DNA of 64,000 bases from Snodgrassella alvi (lineage in GTDB: Bacteria > Pseudomonadota > Gammaproteobacteria > Burkholderiales > Neisseriaceae), in the NCBI RefSeq assembly GCF_002777425.1, contig NZ_MDVC01000115.1:1-64000 (forward strand), written 5' to 3'. Position numbers and translations under genes: made by a program. Positions 1 through 10,651 of this stretch are shown in pieces (position 1 is the first letter of the stretch; the number at the start of each line of letters is the position of its first letter). A model generated the notes under the pieces. The model saw nothing but the letters and a program-made list of their open reading frames with translations, searched no databases and was not told the DNA's origin.

Positions 1-369
1 CATTGACCAGCATTCACCTTGTTTACTGGGTGCAGATAGTCTTTCTGGGCATCGTGGAGGAATGCATTTTTTACGCTTTACCCTGAGATTAAGCTTTAAT
101 TCACAATACACCCGATACACCCGTTTATGATTCCATTTATAGCCGAGCTTTCTGATACGATTAAAACACTTGGGAAAGCCCCAGCGTAAATGCCTGTCAG
201 TGATAGCACTGAGTACTGACACAATCACCGAGTCATCCGGTAATTTAGGTTGATAATAGTAAGCACAGCGGCTTAAGCCAACAATTGCGCAGCTCATAGC
301 AATAGTAACAGGATGACTTTCTTGTAATTGCACAGCCCAAGCTTTACGTGCCTTGGTAGGCACTATAGC
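1..369 (-). CDS. IS3-family transposase OrfB, N-terminal part only
   Basis: This frame opens from the A6G slippery run and is read as an OrfA-OrfB fusion by -1 frameshifting. About 120 residues are visible and run off the left edge. They show the HTH_21 region of IS3 integrases, including LRWGFPKCFNRIRKLGYKWN, then HKRVYRVYCELKLN, and stop near ECWSM, just before the first catalytic Asp would appear. No stop codon interrupts the visible part. The catalytic DDE core is outside the window, so activity cannot be judged. Confidence 0.8.
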
Positions 370-620
370 TTTTTTATGATTTCCTCCTGAAGCTGAGATT
401 TTAAACTGAGCTCGGCAAACATTTGCTTAAGTTTACGGTTTTCAGCTTCCAGCTCCTTTAAACGTTTGATATCGGAGGTTTCCATACCACCGTATTTTTG
501 CCGCCATTTATAAAAAGTCGAGTTGCCGATGCCATATTTACGGCAAAGTTCTTTAACAGGAATACCGGCTTCAGCTTCTTTTAAAATAGATACGATTTGA
601 TGTTCAGTCATTTTTTTCAT
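363..620 (-). CDS. IS3-family transposase OrfA
   Basis: An 85-residue DNA-binding subunit of the element. It has a helix-turn-helix near residues 10-40 (EAGIPVKELCRKYGIGNSTF, then YKWRQKYGG) and a C-terminal leucine-rich coiled coil (LKELEAENRKLKQMF). This is the usual OrfA plan of the IS3 family. The stop overlaps the -1 frame of orfB by a few bases. The start at 620 is preceded on the minus strand by an AT-rich leader inside the element end. Function: binds the terminal repeats and, when frameshifted to OrfB, forms the full transposase. Confidence 0.88.
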   Translation of the reverse strand: MKKMTEHQIVSILKEAEAGIPVKELCRKYGIGNSTFYKWRQKYGGMETSDIKRLKELEAENRKLKQMFAELSLKSQLQEEIIKKL

Positions 621-694
621 GATTAAATCCTCTGTGGGTTAATAAAGAGAATTTTCTACTTCAGAGCTGTACTATTTTAAGGGATAGTTACATT

Positions 695-814
695 GAGCTT
701 CTTTTAAAATGGATATATTTGATGTTCAGTCATCTTTTTCATGTTTAAATCCTCTGTGGATTAATAGAGAGAATTTTCTACTTTGGAGTTGTCCTATTTT
801 AGAGGGTAGTTACA
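695..814 (-). mobile_element. Remnant of a second copy of the same IS end
   Basis: These 120 bases repeat 573-692 with scattered differences. They hold the first codons of orfA, the leader, and a terminal repeat ending in gggtagttaca where the first copy has gggatagttaca. The remnant begins immediately outside the intact element. The likely reading is that the newer copy inserted into the orfA start of an older, now diverged copy. Confidence 0.75.
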
Positions 815-890
815 GGCAAATAAAATAAATATTATTCTAAAAAAATGCGCAAGCGTTTCTTATCCGCTTATGAATAGCTATTTTTACCAG

Positions 891-1067
891 TCAATAATTT
901 ATGTTAGCTCGGTATTGCAGTAGAAGTAAGTTACTAATACTTAGGTCATAAACAACTTTTTTATGCTTCTCTGCCCAGCAACACCTTTCCACTAAGTAAA
1001 ATATGGCTACAGAAGCAAGACTGGTTATAAACAGAAAACCCAGCGCAGAAATGGGTAATTTACTCAT
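891..1067 (-). CDS. Possible small membrane protein
   Basis: A 58-codon frame beginning MSKLPISALGFLFITSLASV, with one hydrophobic segment at residues 5-26 followed by a Cys-Cys and a basic stretch. It lies 37 bases downstream of the DUF805 gene on the same strand and could be its operon partner. There is no convincing Shine-Dalgarno sequence before the ATG, and I do not recognise the protein. It may be a chance frame in a short AT-rich gap. Confidence 0.3.
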   Translation of the reverse strand: MSKLPISALGFLFITSLASVAIFYLVERCCWAEKHKKVVYDLSISNLLLLQYRANINY

Positions 1068-1103
1068 TCATTGCCATCTGCAAACCAGTCAAAAAAAAAC
1101 AGA

Positions 1104-1481
1104 TTAAAAAAAACCCTGATGAAAGCGATTCGGTCTACTGGGTAGCAGTGTCAGGATAATAAGCCATATTTGCCCAATTAACGGTATCAGAGAAATCAGA
1201 ATCCACCATGCGGAACGATTTGTATCATGCAGGCGTCTGAACAGCAATGACAAGCTAGCAATCCAAACTACAAAACCAACCACAAGCACGGCAAAATTAA
1301 CTGTCCAGTCACCCCAGGTATAGATATCATTAATCGGATGCCCCAGCATTTTTTCAACGATATGCATTAAAATCATACCAAGAGCATAATTTATTACAAT
1401 AGGCCACCAGTAATCGGTTCGATTGGAGGTGCCAGAAAAATTCAGAATGTTATGCCAAAACCGTTTATAAGATTCAATCAT
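1104..1481 (-). CDS. DUF805-family inner membrane protein
   Basis: A 125-residue integral membrane protein matching the DUF805 pattern: an N-terminal W-rich region (YKRFWHNILNFSGTSNRTDY), three or four hydrophobic helices, the motif RRLHDTNRSAWW, and a final hydrophobic segment (LIPLIGQIWLIILTLLPS). No biochemical function is known for the family. The start at 1481 is well supported by AGGAGG seven bases upstream. It has no recognised partner here apart from a doubtful small frame just downstream. AT-rich, probably unregulated intergenic DNA surrounds it on both sides. Confidence 0.85.
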   Translation of the reverse strand: MIESYKRFWHNILNFSGTSNRTDYWWPIVINYALGMILMHIVEKMLGHPINDIYTWGDWTVNFAVLVVGFVVWIASLSLLFRRLHDTNRSAWWILISLIPLIGQIWLIILTLLPSRPNRFHQGFF

Positions 1482-2014
1482 AAACTTGCCTCCTGATAAT
1501 TAACATATTTATATCTACAGAGTTAAAGATTTAAATTTACATTTCGAATATAGCCAATTCATCTTAAAACCAATTTAGAATCAATACAAACGATTTAATA
1601 TTTAAAACAATTACTTACAAATTTTATTTTTCTTATAAAACATAATAGAAATTTTATTTTTCTTTATTTATGATTTGAAAATTTATACATGTATTAATAA
1701 ATTTTCAGCAATATTTTGCACACATTTTTATGCAGCTTTTTAATGTCCCGTATCGGCTGATGCCAAATCCAGCTAAACAGCAGCAATTTACTTAGTAAAA
1801 TCTGACTAAATGTTGATATTTTTCAAAAAAACAAACTATTAAAGCAACAAAATCACTACATATTTATTTTATTCATACAAATAAATACATTATTTTAACT
1901 ATAATGATTACATGTGATGTCAGCGCTGATAATATTTAAGCATTACTAATGACTGCGATAATAACTACCCATTTAGAGTGACTACTTCACAGCATAATAT
2001 TATGATGAAAATAA
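1482..2014. other. AT-rich intergenic region without a recognised gene
   Basis: About 530 bases with no open frame of useful size on either strand. It contains poly-A/T runs and a 10-base palindrome TCAGCGCTGA at 1920-1929. It presumably holds the promoter of the DUF805 gene, but no clear -35/-10 pair stands out. Confidence 0.6.
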
Positions 2015-2041
2015 AAAACGCATACAGTGTGTATGCGTTTT
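2015..2041 (-). terminator. Terminator after ftsK
   Basis: A perfect 11-bp stem (aaaacgcatac / gtatgcgtttt) with a 5-base loop and A/T tracts on both sides. It lies 50 bases past the ftsK stop and could work in both directions. Confidence 0.8.
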
Positions 2042-2090
2042 AAAATATTCTGATTAATGTACAGATGCAGGCAGCTCGTGTTATGCGCAG

Positions 2091-5000
2091 CTAATCATCC
2101 AGATGGCTATTCTGTGGTGCCAGTACAGTACGATTACCGTTACCTTCAGCAGGTGAAACAATACCTTCAGTTTCCATCTGTTCTACCAGACGAGCTGCAC
2201 GGTTATAGCCTATGCGCAACTGACGCTGTACGGAAGAAATACTTGCTTTACGGGTTTTTACCACCAGTGCAACCGCTTCATCGTACAGTGGATCCAGTTC
2301 ATTCTCATTGCTGCGTGTGGAAGCATTACTGAACATATCATCGTCATTGACACCGGCAGTTAAAATATCATCGATATACTTTGGTTCGCCAAACTGTTTC
2401 AGATAATGCACTACACGATGTACCTCCTCATCAGCCACAAATGCACCATGTACGCGTTCAGGATAGGCTGTACCCGGCGGCAAAAACAGCATATCCCCCT
2501 GCCCAAGCAGATTTTCAGCACCCATCTGGTCAAGGATGGTACGGCTGTCAACTTTACTGGATACCTGAAAGGCAATGCGTGTCGGGATATTGGCTTTAAT
2601 CAGGCCGGTAATAACATCTACACTGGGGCGTTGGGTTGCTAGTATCAGATGGATACCGGCAGCACGGGCTTTTTGTGCCAGCCGTGCAATCAGTTCTTCG
2701 ATTTTCTTGCCAGCCGTCATCATCAGGTCAGCAAATTCATCTACAACTACTACTATATAAGGCAGTTTTTCCAAAGGTTCCGGGTCGCTTGGATTGAGGG
2801 AAAACGGATTAAACAGTTTTTTGTTATGCGCAGCCAGTTCGTCAATTTTCTGGTTGAAACCAGCCAGATTACGCACACCAGCATGGCTCATCAGCCTGTA
2901 GCGCTTTTCCATTTCATTTACGCACCAGGTTAGCGCATTAGCTGCCAGTTTCATATCGGTTACCACCGGTGCGAGCAAATGCGGGATGCCTTCATAAATG
3001 CTTAATTCCAGCATTTTCGGGTCAATCATAATCAGGCGCACATCTTCAGGCGTTGCTTTATACAGCATCGACAGTATCATGGCATTGACGCCCACTGATT
3101 TACCTGAGCCAGTTGTACCGGCAACCAGTAAATGCGGGGCTTTAGCCAGATCTGTGACAACCGGCTGGCCAGTAATTCCCTGTCCCAGAGCCAATGTCAG
3201 TTTGGAGCGTGACTGCTGAAATACCGGTGCTGAAAAAATTTCACTCAAACGGATAATTTGCCGTTTAGGGTTGGGTAATTCCAGTCCCATACAGGTTTTG
3301 CCCGGAATGGTTTCCACCACGCGAATAGATGCAAAGCCCAGACTGCGCGCCAAATCTTTTTCCAGATTAACTACCTGATTACCGCGCACCCCTTGTGCCG
3401 GTTCAATTTCATAACGAGTGATTACCGGTCCCGCAAAGGCATCGATTACGCGAACTTTAACTTTGAATTCTGCCAGTTTTTCTTCGATGGTGATGCCATT
3501 TTCGAGTAAGGTTTCTTCACTTTGCTGTGCTGCAGGGTCGTAATGTGGTGGCAATAATAAGTCCATGCTCGGTAACAATAGTTTTAACTGCGGCTTGGGC
3601 ACAGGTTCCGCCGCCGTAGTCTGATGCAATGCTTTTTGTAATGCCATACCGATGGCTGTTTGCTGTGGCGGTGTGCCGGAATTTTTTTTCAGCTCGGTAG
3701 GCAACTGTGGTTGCTTTAAACCGGTAACCACACTCACGCTTTGAACCGGTGGTACAGATTCAATCTGGCTAGCGGAGAGTTCTTCAGTCACTAATTCATC
3801 AGCTTCGATTATAGTGTCGGTGCTGTTAGCAAGCTGCTTTTCCACTTGTGGCCAGTATTTGGATATGTCTATATCTGTTTCTTCTTCCTCGGGCTTCTCA
3901 TGCTCTTGGAAATAAACGGGTGTGTCTGCCTGTAGATCAGTATCGGCAAAATAAGGGTCTTCAGTTGCCAATACTGGTGCTTCTGCTACGGCAACATCGC
4001 CATCGTTTTTATCCGGCATATACGAAGCTATGCCATCATTACCAGGCATAGAATGAACAGTAGCATTATAATAAGGACTAGAGTTTACTGTGCTGATATC
4101 TGCTGATACAGCCTGTGGTACTACTGGCTGTACGTCTGGCGTGTAATGAAACTGGTGCCTTCTCGAACGCACACTATCGGTCATGGCGTTACCCATCCCT
4201 ATTGCTTCGAGGCTGGCTGGTGTGCCATAGGCTGTATCTTCACTGGTATAACCATCTGCTGGTGACATAGCCACATCTGATGCCACAGTAATAGCCGCTG
4301 GCATCGACTGAAATGGAGTAAAGCGTGTTGACAGTGGTGCGCGTTCACTAACAGCAACACCTGTGTAACCAGTTTCTACGGACATATCTGCCACTGGCGC
4401 CGTCATTTTGACAGCATGGCGTTTACTGATGCGTGCTGCTGCCGGAATAACACTTTCGCGTACTACTGGCCGTTGAAATTTCTGTTTATTAACCGGGGAG
4501 TCGGTTTTAGCCAGATTGGCATAGATTTCATCCTCTGCTATTACCGGTACGCTATAGCCTGAATTAATGTGATGAGAACTCTGTTGATGGCGCTGGCGAG
4601 CCAGCCGCTGGCGCAGCAGGTTTAAACGGATATCTTCTTCATCAATAACCTGCACGCTATTATGTTCATTGCTGAGGCTATACTCAAGGGAGGGATGGCT
4701 TGACAAGGGTAACACTGGATGAGCCAGATGTGATGGCGCGCCTACCGAATTGCCCAGTTTGCGCTGTGTAGCCTGCTGCAAATCATCCAGATCAAAGTTT
4801 TTTAATGCTCGTGCTTTTAATAAGGCAGCCTGTTCGGCTTTTGTACGTGAACGAATTTTATTTAATATAGGATCATCGGCTGTTATTTCTTTTGCGTTAC
4901 GGTGGCGCTGCTGATTCTGGCTACTCACTGGTTTGTGCTGCCAATTGAGCTGGATAACTTCAAGTACAGGAGCAGATTCCGTTACTGCATCAGCCAGCGG

Positions 5001-5789
5001 GTGCGTAGCCACTTTGCGCGTAGCTTCAGCCAGAGTAATTACTTCCAGATTTTTATTTGGGGTAAATACCACCGCTGGTTCGACAACTTCTTCACTGGTA
5101 ACCAGTATTTTTTCCTCAGCCAAAGCTTTGTCTTCATCATCAGCTACATTATCTGGATTTGGGTAGTCTTCTGCTTCTGGTTCAATCTTTAAATGGACAT
5201 CATCACTACTGGCCACAGTAGGTTGTGTCTTCACCAGCGTCAATGATTCTGCCAGAGCCTGCTGGTTGTTTTCCAGTACCTGCAATTGATAGCCGGTATC
5301 TGTTTTATCCCCAGAAGCATCTGTGGCTGTACTTGCAGCACTGGGTTTTACTGGTTTTGGGGTGGCTTCAGTAACGGTAATCTGCGGTGTAATCTGCTTC
5401 AGAACCGGCTGATCTGCCGGTGATGGCGGCCGGCTGATTTCTGCCGGTGAATCCTGTTCTGGCTGCTCATAAACATGAGTAGATACTACTGGCTCTGGTG
5501 TGAGCTCAGGCTCAGTCTGTACCAGTTCTGTAGCAGATGGCTGCTGTTTTTGTGGTGATGATTGTACTGCCTGATTATGCTGCGTACGCTGTGGCATTAC
5601 GCTGGGCACAATGTAATCTAGCAGTGACGCTTTAGCCGCCTTTGGTGCAGTAATCTGGCCAGGCTGAAACTGATTTTCATATCGAGATAAGTAGGTCATT
5701 TCCAGCTGCCATTTGCGTTCCTGAATATTACGCCACCAGAGTAATGCGCCTATAGCAATAATTAACAGTATTAATACAATCCACCACAT
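2091..5789 (-). CDS. ftsK: DNA translocase FtsK
   Basis: A 1232-residue septal DNA pump that aligns chromosome termini for dimer resolution at division. It has one N-terminal membrane span (residues 2-20) instead of the four of E. coli FtsK, as I recall for Neisseria FtsK. A long Pro/Gln/Ala/Val-rich linker runs to about residue 750. The motor follows, with Walker [12 protein letters not shown] near 890 and Walker [13 protein letters not shown] near 1015. A C-terminal winged-helix gamma domain (about 1160-1225) should read KOPS sites. panC lies 54 bases upstream on the same strand, and a terminator follows. The linker is low complexity and likely varies in length between strains. Confidence 0.96.
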   Translation of the reverse strand: MWWIVLILLIIAIGALLWWRNIQERKWQLEMTYLSRYENQFQPGQITAPKAAKASLLDYIVPSVMPQRTQHNQAVQSSPQKQQPSATELVQTEPELTPEPVVSTHVYEQPEQDSPAEISRPPSPADQPVLKQITPQITVTEATPKPVKPSAASTATDASGDKTDTGYQLQVLENNQQALAESLTLVKTQPTVASSDDVHLKIEPEAEDYPNPDNVADDEDKALAEEKILVTSEEVVEPAVVFTPNKNLEVITLAEATRKVATHPLADAVTESAPVLEVIQLNWQHKPVSSQNQQRHRNAKEITADDPILNKIRSRTKAEQAALLKARALKNFDLDDLQQATQRKLGNSVGAPSHLAHPVLPLSSHPSLEYSLSNEHNSVQVIDEEDIRLNLLRQRLARQRHQQSSHHINSGYSVPVIAEDEIYANLAKTDSPVNKQKFQRPVVRESVIPAAARISKRHAVKMTAPVADMSVETGYTGVAVSERAPLSTRFTPFQSMPAAITVASDVAMSPADGYTSEDTAYGTPASLEAIGMGNAMTDSVRSRRHQFHYTPDVQPVVPQAVSADISTVNSSPYYNATVHSMPGNDGIASYMPDKNDGDVAVAEAPVLATEDPYFADTDLQADTPVYFQEHEKPEEEETDIDISKYWPQVEKQLANSTDTIIEADELVTEELSASQIESVPPVQSVSVVTGLKQPQLPTELKKNSGTPPQQTAIGMALQKALHQTTAAEPVPKPQLKLLLPSMDLLLPPHYDPAAQQSEETLLENGITIEEKLAEFKVKVRVIDAFAGPVITRYEIEPAQGVRGNQVVNLEKDLARSLGFASIRVVETIPGKTCMGLELPNPKRQIIRLSEIFSAPVFQQSRSKLTLALGQGITGQPVVTDLAKAPHLLVAGTTGSGKSVGVNAMILSMLYKATPEDVRLIMIDPKMLELSIYEGIPHLLAPVVTDMKLAANALTWCVNEMEKRYRLMSHAGVRNLAGFNQKIDELAAHNKKLFNPFSLNPSDPEPLEKLPYIVVVVDEFADLMMTAGKKIEELIARLAQKARAAGIHLILATQRPSVDVITGLIKANIPTRIAFQVSSKVDSRTILDQMGAENLLGQGDMLFLPPGTAYPERVHGAFVADEEVHRVVHYLKQFGEPKYIDDILTAGVNDDDMFSNASTRSNENELDPLYDEAVALVVKTRKASISSVQRQLRIGYNRAARLVEQMETEGIVSPAEGNGNRTVLAPQNSHLDD

Positions 5790-5843
5790 ACGTATTCACG
5801 CTGCCTTTTGGTTAATATCTAGTTAACAAATTATCTTTAATTA

Positions 5844-6683
5844 TTAATTTGACAAATGCACTTCTATATTATCAATCAAACGGGTGGTTCCCAGTATTGC
5901 GGCTGCTACAATCACCAGATTAGTATCAGAATTCTGTGCTTTTGTCAGCGTTTGAGCCTGACGGGCCTCAATATAATCCACTTGCCAGCCATGCTGTTGT
6001 AAATATGTTGCTGCACTGTTCTCCAGAGCGGCAAAATCTCTGTTTCCCTGTGCGATTGCTTTGGCCATGACTTGTAACTGCTCAGATAACTGCGCTGCCT
6101 GTGTGCGCTCATCGTCTGTGAGATAACCATTGCGGCTGGACAAAGCCAGACCAGTTTTTGCACGCTCAATTTCTACTGGAATGATTTCTACATTTATATT
6201 CAAATCCTGCACCATGCCTTTTATTACGGCAAGCTGCTGGTAATCTTTTTTACCGAAGCAGGCCACATCAGGCTGCACAATATTGAACAATTTGGTTACC
6301 ACTGTAGCCACACCGCGAAAATGGCCGGGACGGCTACGGCCGCACAGTTCATTCTGGATTGCTGGCGGTTCTACAAAATAACTTTGTATACCATTAGGAT
6401 ACAACTCACTTTCAGCTGGCGCAAATACCACATCGACACCCGCAGCAGCCAGCTTTTTCACATCCTGTTCCAAAGTCCGCGGGTACTGGTCAAAATCTTC
6501 ACCAACACCAAACTGTATCCGGTTTACAAATATGCTCACTACCACTGCATCGGCATGGGCTCTGGCTGTACGTACCAGTGACAAATGGCCTTCATGCAGG
6601 TTACCCATTGTAGGCACTAAAGCTACACGTTTAGCCTGCCGCCGCCATGAACGCAGTTCTGTAATGGTATGTATTATATGCAT
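5844..6683 (-). CDS. panC: Pantothenate synthetase
   Basis: Joins pantoate and beta-alanine with ATP to make pantothenate, the precursor of coenzyme A; cytoplasmic. The 279-residue length is normal. The nucleotidyl-transferase signature [10 protein letters not shown] is at residues 24-33, GKKDYQQ at 144-150, and the KMSKS-like LALSSRN at 179-185. The usual FVNPxQF motif reads FVNRIQF (52-58), a change I recall as shared with Neisseria. panB and panD are not nearby. The gene precedes ftsK on the same strand with a 54-base gap and may be cotranscribed with it. Confidence 0.96.
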   Translation of the reverse strand: MHIIHTITELRSWRRQAKRVALVPTMGNLHEGHLSLVRTARAHADAVVVSIFVNRIQFGVGEDFDQYPRTLEQDVKKLAAAGVDVVFAPAESELYPNGIQSYFVEPPAIQNELCGRSRPGHFRGVATVVTKLFNIVQPDVACFGKKDYQQLAVIKGMVQDLNINVEIIPVEIERAKTGLALSSRNGYLTDDERTQAAQLSEQLQVMAKAIAQGNRDFAALENSAATYLQQHGWQVDYIEARQAQTLTKAQNSDTNLVIVAAAILGTTRLIDNIEVHLSN

Positions 6684-6926
6684 TATCTATCCTGTAAAGC
6701 TGAATCATACATGACCTGTTTACTGTTAAATACTGTCATGTATTCGTGAAAACAGGATTATAACATTGCTAACCAGCCTCACAGTGCATGTATAAAGCTT
6801 GTGTCACCAGTTAAATATGTTACTATCAAGTCAGACATGGCAGTAAGGATGCATATTTTGTGGTGCAAACTGTTGTATGGATAGCAACCTTCAGCCAATA
6901 AATCTATCGGAACTCAAGGATTCATC

Positions 6927-7718
6927 ATGAAAATCAAACACTGGCTGGCCGCTGCGGCCATGGGCTCTACCCTGATTTTAACTGCCTGTGGTGGCAGCAA
7001 TAACAATTCAGCTTCGGCGCCTGCCCAATCTGCTGCTGACAAAACCTATATTGTCGGTACAAATGCGGAATTTGCACCATTTGAATCACGTACAGCGGAC
7101 GGTTCATTAACAGGTTTTGATGTTGATCTGATGAGTGCAATGGCTAAAGCCGGAAATTTCAAGGTACAGTTTAAAGACCAGCCATGGGACGGCTTGTTTG
7201 CCAGTCTGAACAATGGCGATCTGGATATCGTGGCCTCGGGTGTAACCATCACTGATGAACGTAAACAGAGCATGACATTCACTGATCCGTATTTTGATAT
7301 TTCCATGATGGTATTGACACCGAAAGCAAAAACTTTCCATTCGCTTGCTGAATTAAACAACATGCACCGTGTGGCTGTGGCAACAGGTCAGACTGGTGAT
7401 CTGGCTGTTCAGAAAGTACTCGGTGCACAAAGCACCAAAATTGCCCGTTTTGACAGCGTCCCATTAGCCATCAAGGAACTGGAAAACGGCGGAGTTGAAG
7501 CGATGGTATCAGATGGTGCAGTAATCAGCAATTATATTAAGGCAAATGGTGCAGATAAATTTACCATCAATAAAGTACCTGAATTCGGAGTTGACCATTA
7601 TGGCTTTGTTGTACGTAAGGGCGATACAGCCACTGCGGAAAAGCTGAACGAAGCCCTGAGAAAAATTCGCGCCAGTGGCGAATATGACAAAATTCACGCC
7701 AAATATTTCTCGAATTAA
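6927..7718 (+). CDS. Amino-acid-type ABC transporter substrate-binding lipoprotein
   Basis: A 263-residue family 3 solute-binding protein. The signal peptide ends in the lipobox LTAC with Cys21, so it is probably a lipid-anchored periplasmic protein. The binding domain starts at YIVGTNAEFAPFES and includes GFDVDLMSAMAK and GVTITDERKQSMTFTDPYF, typical of polar amino acid binders. No permease or ATPase gene is adjacent, so the membrane partner must be elsewhere. The ligand cannot be told from sequence alone. AAGGA precedes the start, and a strong terminator follows directly, so it is a single-gene unit. Confidence 0.9.
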   Translation: MKIKHWLAAAAMGSTLILTACGGSNNNSASAPAQSAADKTYIVGTNAEFAPFESRTADGSLTGFDVDLMSAMAKAGNFKVQFKDQPWDGLFASLNNGDLDIVASGVTITDERKQSMTFTDPYFDISMMVLTPKAKTFHSLAELNNMHRVAVATGQTGDLAVQKVLGAQSTKIARFDSVPLAIKELENGGVEAMVSDGAVISNYIKANGADKFTINKVPEFGVDHYGFVVRKGDTATAEKLNEALRKIRASGEYDKIHAKYFSN

Positions 7719-7740
7719 GCTATTTAGTCAGTATCAATTC

Positions 7741-7770
7741 AAGCCCGTTATCCTGCATAACGGGCTTTTA
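7741..7770 (+). terminator. Terminator after the binding-protein gene
   Basis: A 10-bp stem aagcccgtta / taacgggctt with a 7-base loop, followed by a T-rich run. Confidence 0.88.
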
Positions 7771-7842
7771 TATTGTATTGCGACACAGCACTCAATATCA
7801 TTTTTTTACCCACTATGGCTTACAGGGCGGTTAGCGTCCGAT

Positions 7843-7871
7843 TTGGCTTTTGTTTTGCTGCACACTAAAAT
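7843..7871 (+). promoter_or_regulatory. Probable sigma70 promoter of the reductase gene
   Basis: TTGGCT (7843-7848), a 17-base spacer and TAAAAT (7866-7871) sit about 30 bases before the ATG at 7903. Confidence 0.5.
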
Positions 7872-7902
7872 AGCCGCTTTGTTCAAATAATCTAAAACCG
7901 AG

Positions 7903-8904
7903 ATGAGTTATCAGATAACTGTTTTACCAGCTGGTGAAACTTATTGTGCAGAAAAGGGAGAAACGCTGCTTAATGCGGCAATTGAGCACAGCATAATGCT
8001 ACCGCATGCTTGTAAAAGTGGCTGTTGCGGAGCCTGCAAGGCACGATTAGTCAACGGCCAAACTACCGAGATTAATGCTCAGGCAGCTCTGAATAGTAAT
8101 GATAATAATCAGCAGGATATTTTATTGTGCTGCCAGAGTGCAGAAAGTGATATTGCTTTTTATCTGCCGAGTTATCAAGGTAAGAATAACCAGCCGGCGC
8201 AAACTCTGGCCGCACGAATAGATGATATCCGTTATTGTGCCAATGTTGCCATTGTCAGCCTGAAACTGGCACCCAAAAAGCATTTCAATTTTACTGCCGG
8301 ACAATATATTGACATTGTTCTGCCTAATAATCTTCGTCGCAGTTATTCCATTGCCTGTTTTAATGCTGATACCCGGCAACTGGTTATTCATGTTCGCCGT
8401 CAGAATGGTGGTGTATTTTCGGAACAGTTGTTTGATGGCCGACTCCAGCCAAAAGATATCATTCATATTCATGGTCCGCTGGGCAGCTTCCAGTTAAACT
8501 GGCTGCATAAACCACTCATTATGCTCGCTTCCGGCACTGGTATTGCTCCAATCGAAGCGATGTTGGCTGCACTGACGCAACAGCAATACCAGCAGGCTGT
8601 ATATGTATATTGGGGCGTGGCCGCTGAAGAGAATTTATATGATATTGTTTTACTAGACAAACTCTGTGCCGGCTTGGCACAGGCGCAGTGGACGGCGGTA
8701 TTATCGCGTGCATCAGCAACATGGCGAGGTGCTCAGGGATATGTACAGGATATTGCCTTAGCCAGACATCCTGACATGAGTAACTATGCAGTCTATGCCT
8801 GCGGAAATCCGCAGATGATTGCCCACGCACAAAATTTATTTACCAGCCAAGCCAGTCTGGTAGAAGACGCTTTCTTTGCCGATAATTTCACTCCTGCTGC
8901 CTGA
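7903..8904 (+). CDS. Ferredoxin-FAD/NAD(P)H reductase (CDP-6-deoxyglucoseen reductase-like)
   Basis: A 333-residue single-chain electron transfer protein. An N-terminal plant-type 2Fe-2S ferredoxin domain has CX4CX2C at Cys37, Cys42 and Cys45 and a fourth Cys at 76/77. It is followed by a ferredoxin-reductase module with the FAD motif RRSYS and the nucleotide-binding motif LASGTGIAPIEAML. It takes electrons from NAD(P)H and passes them through FAD and the cluster to an unknown acceptor. Similar proteins are annotated as AscD/CDP-6-deoxy-3,4-glucoseen reductase, but no sugar pathway is nearby, so that label should not be taken as function. It ends 7 bases before the next gene. Confidence 0.88.
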   Translation: MSYQITVLPAGETYCAEKGETLLNAAIEHSIMLPHACKSGCCGACKARLVNGQTTEINAQAALNSNDNNQQDILLCCQSAESDIAFYLPSYQGKNNQPAQTLAARIDDIRYCANVAIVSLKLAPKKHFNFTAGQYIDIVLPNNLRRSYSIACFNADTRQLVIHVRRQNGGVFSEQLFDGRLQPKDIIHIHGPLGSFQLNWLHKPLIMLASGTGIAPIEAMLAALTQQQYQQAVYVYWGVAAEENLYDIVLLDKLCAGLAQAQWTAVLSRASATWRGAQGYVQDIALARHPDMSNYAVYACGNPQMIAHAQNLFTSQASLVEDAFFADNFTPAA

Positions 8905-8911
8905 GTTATTT

Positions 8912-10495
8912 ATGAAACTGACACCACGTAAACATTACCTGCTGACTGTAGTACTCTTACTCATTTACAGCATTGTAATGATTTATGCGCTAGCCTATCC
9001 ACCCAATCCAAACCGGATTATTGAAACATGGCTGCTTACTCTGCTGTTACAGCGTTTCTGCCCGCGACTGTGGCAAGGCCTAATGTGGTTAAGTGCCATT
9101 ATTATTCTGTTATATCACCCCACCGCTGCTCTGTATGGACGGCCAAGTTTTGGTATTGTTGCCTCACTATTAAGTACCACCGCCAGTGAAGCAAGTGAAT
9201 ATATCAGCGCTATTTCATGGCACACTTATTTTGCTACTCTTCTGCTGGCATCTATACCATTATTTGTTGTACGCTTAAGCCGCAGTCTTGCCGCACCACG
9301 CTGGCGCGGCTATTGGGGCTTTTTGCTTGTCCTTATCCTTGTGCTGATGACAGCCCAGACAGCCCGCAAAGGCTATACTACTGGCGGTTTTGCCCTGCGC
9401 GCACAGCCAATAGAATTTCTGGCCGATGCCTATCTGCAACCTCGTGCCTACTTCGCTGAGCTGGCCAAAATGAAAGCAGACCTGGCCAAACCGGACAACT
9501 GGCAAATCAGCAGCAGCCATCAGATTTACCGTAACTATGTATTGATTATTGGCGAGAGTGCACGTGCAGACTATATGCACTTGTACGGATTTAAATACAC
9601 AAACACGCCATTTCTGGATAAACATGCCAATATTGTTATGGACAATATGCTGTCTGCCGGGCCAAATACCCCCATCTCTCTATTACATGGCCTGACACTA
9701 AGCCATGGCAAACCATTCAGCATTCAGAATAATGTGATTACACTGGCCAAAAAGGCTGGCATGGATACTGCCTGGCTATCGAATCAGGGTGCACTGGGAC
9801 AATATGATACTTCAATTTCCACCATTGCCCATCAGGCAAATCATGTTACCTTTCTGAAAACAACCGGCTATGATTTTGGTGAACGCAGCTTCGACTATCA
9901 GCTTGTTGCGCCTTTACAAAAAGTCCTTGCCCAGTCATTGGCTACCTCGCAATCACGCCTGATTGTGCTGCACATTATGGGTTCACATCCTAATCCTTGT
10001 GATCGCCTGCCCCAACCACCACATCTCTACGTGGAAAATAACAACAGTAACTGTTATATCGATAGTATCCGGCAGACGGATAGCCTGTTAGGCCAGATAT
10101 ATGCAACATTACAATCCAGCGGCCAGCCGTTCAGCATGCTGTACTTCAGCGACCACGGCTTAAGCCATGATAAAAATACTTATGAGAAAAACAGTATTAT
10201 GCGGTCGACCAGCATTCTGCGCCATAACGACCATTTCTATCAAAACTATCATGTGCCACTAGTGGTTATAAACAGCGATCAATCTGGACAATCACGCAAT
10301 AAAGCACAGCGCAGTGGTCTGGAACTTTTGGATGGAATAGCGCAGTGGCTAGGTATCCGTACACCACAATTACCTTATAGCCAGCAGTTTTTTAGTACGG
10401 TTGACAGCACACAGCTTCAGGTTCTGGATTTCAATCAGCGCTTACAGTCTGTAAACCAGCTGCAAAGCGACCCACTACCCGCTAATTTTCGTTAA
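8912..10495 (+). CDS. Phosphoethanolamine transferase, sulfatase family
   Basis: A 527-residue inner-membrane enzyme. About five N-terminal helices (to roughly residue 165) precede a periplasmic sulfatase-fold domain. Visible active-site motifs are IGESARADYMHLYGF, the SAGPNTP segment holding the likely nucleophilic Thr, HIMGSHPNPCD and YFSDHG. It would move phosphoethanolamine from phosphatidylethanolamine onto a surface acceptor such as lipid A, LOS core or pilin; the acceptor is not known. A longer frame opens at 8876, but the ATG at 8912 gives a normal membrane N-terminus (MKLTPRKHYL) and does not overlap the reductase gene. A paralogue lies at 28241-29833. Confidence 0.88.
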   Translation: MKLTPRKHYLLTVVLLLIYSIVMIYALAYPPNPNRIIETWLLTLLLQRFCPRLWQGLMWLSAIIILLYHPTAALYGRPSFGIVASLLSTTASEASEYISAISWHTYFATLLLASIPLFVVRLSRSLAAPRWRGYWGFLLVLILVLMTAQTARKGYTTGGFALRAQPIEFLADAYLQPRAYFAELAKMKADLAKPDNWQISSSHQIYRNYVLIIGESARADYMHLYGFKYTNTPFLDKHANIVMDNMLSAGPNTPISLLHGLTLSHGKPFSIQNNVITLAKKAGMDTAWLSNQGALGQYDTSISTIAHQANHVTFLKTTGYDFGERSFDYQLVAPLQKVLAQSLATSQSRLIVLHIMGSHPNPCDRLPQPPHLYVENNNSNCYIDSIRQTDSLLGQIYATLQSSGQPFSMLYFSDHGLSHDKNTYEKNSIMRSTSILRHNDHFYQNYHVPLVVINSDQSGQSRNKAQRSGLELLDGIAQWLGIRTPQLPYSQQFFSTVDSTQLQVLDFNQRLQSVNQLQSDPLPANFR

Positions 10496-10604
10496 ATTAT
10501 TTTATCATCCCGCCTGTTTTCATTAATAAAGCAAATATCTCTGTTTGTAAATAAAACAGGAATATTTACTTTATACAGGATTATATCTGATTAAACCTTC
10601 TTAT

Positions 10605-10645
10605 TTGACTTGCATCAAAACACTTATAATCAAAAGCATTATAAT
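10605..10645 (+). promoter_or_regulatory. FNR box and -10 element: oxygen-regulated promoter
   Basis: TTGACTTGCATCAA (10605-10618) is one base from the symmetric FNR consensus. A TATAAT at 10640-10645 predicts a start near 10652, which puts the box centre at about -41, the class II activator position. A second TATAAT at 10625-10630 is an alternative -10. Confidence 0.65.
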
Positions 10646-10651
10646 GAATTT

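Larger units (their letters stand above)
1..692 (-). mobile_element. IS3-family insertion sequence, cut by the window edge
   Basis: The element reads leftward and carries overlapping orfA and orfB, with its outer end at about 692. The end on the transposase strand begins TGTAACTATCCCTTAAAATA. The slippery run A6G (minus strand, bases 375-369) lies just before the orfA stop, as expected for programmed -1 frameshifting in IS3 elements. The other end and most of orfB lie outside the window. The reading frames seen here look intact, so the copy may be active. Confidence 0.85.

Noticed and set aside
7903-8904. Sugar-nucleotide pathway role (AscD) for the ferredoxin reductase
   Set aside because: Only the domain order supports it; no deoxysugar genes are nearby.
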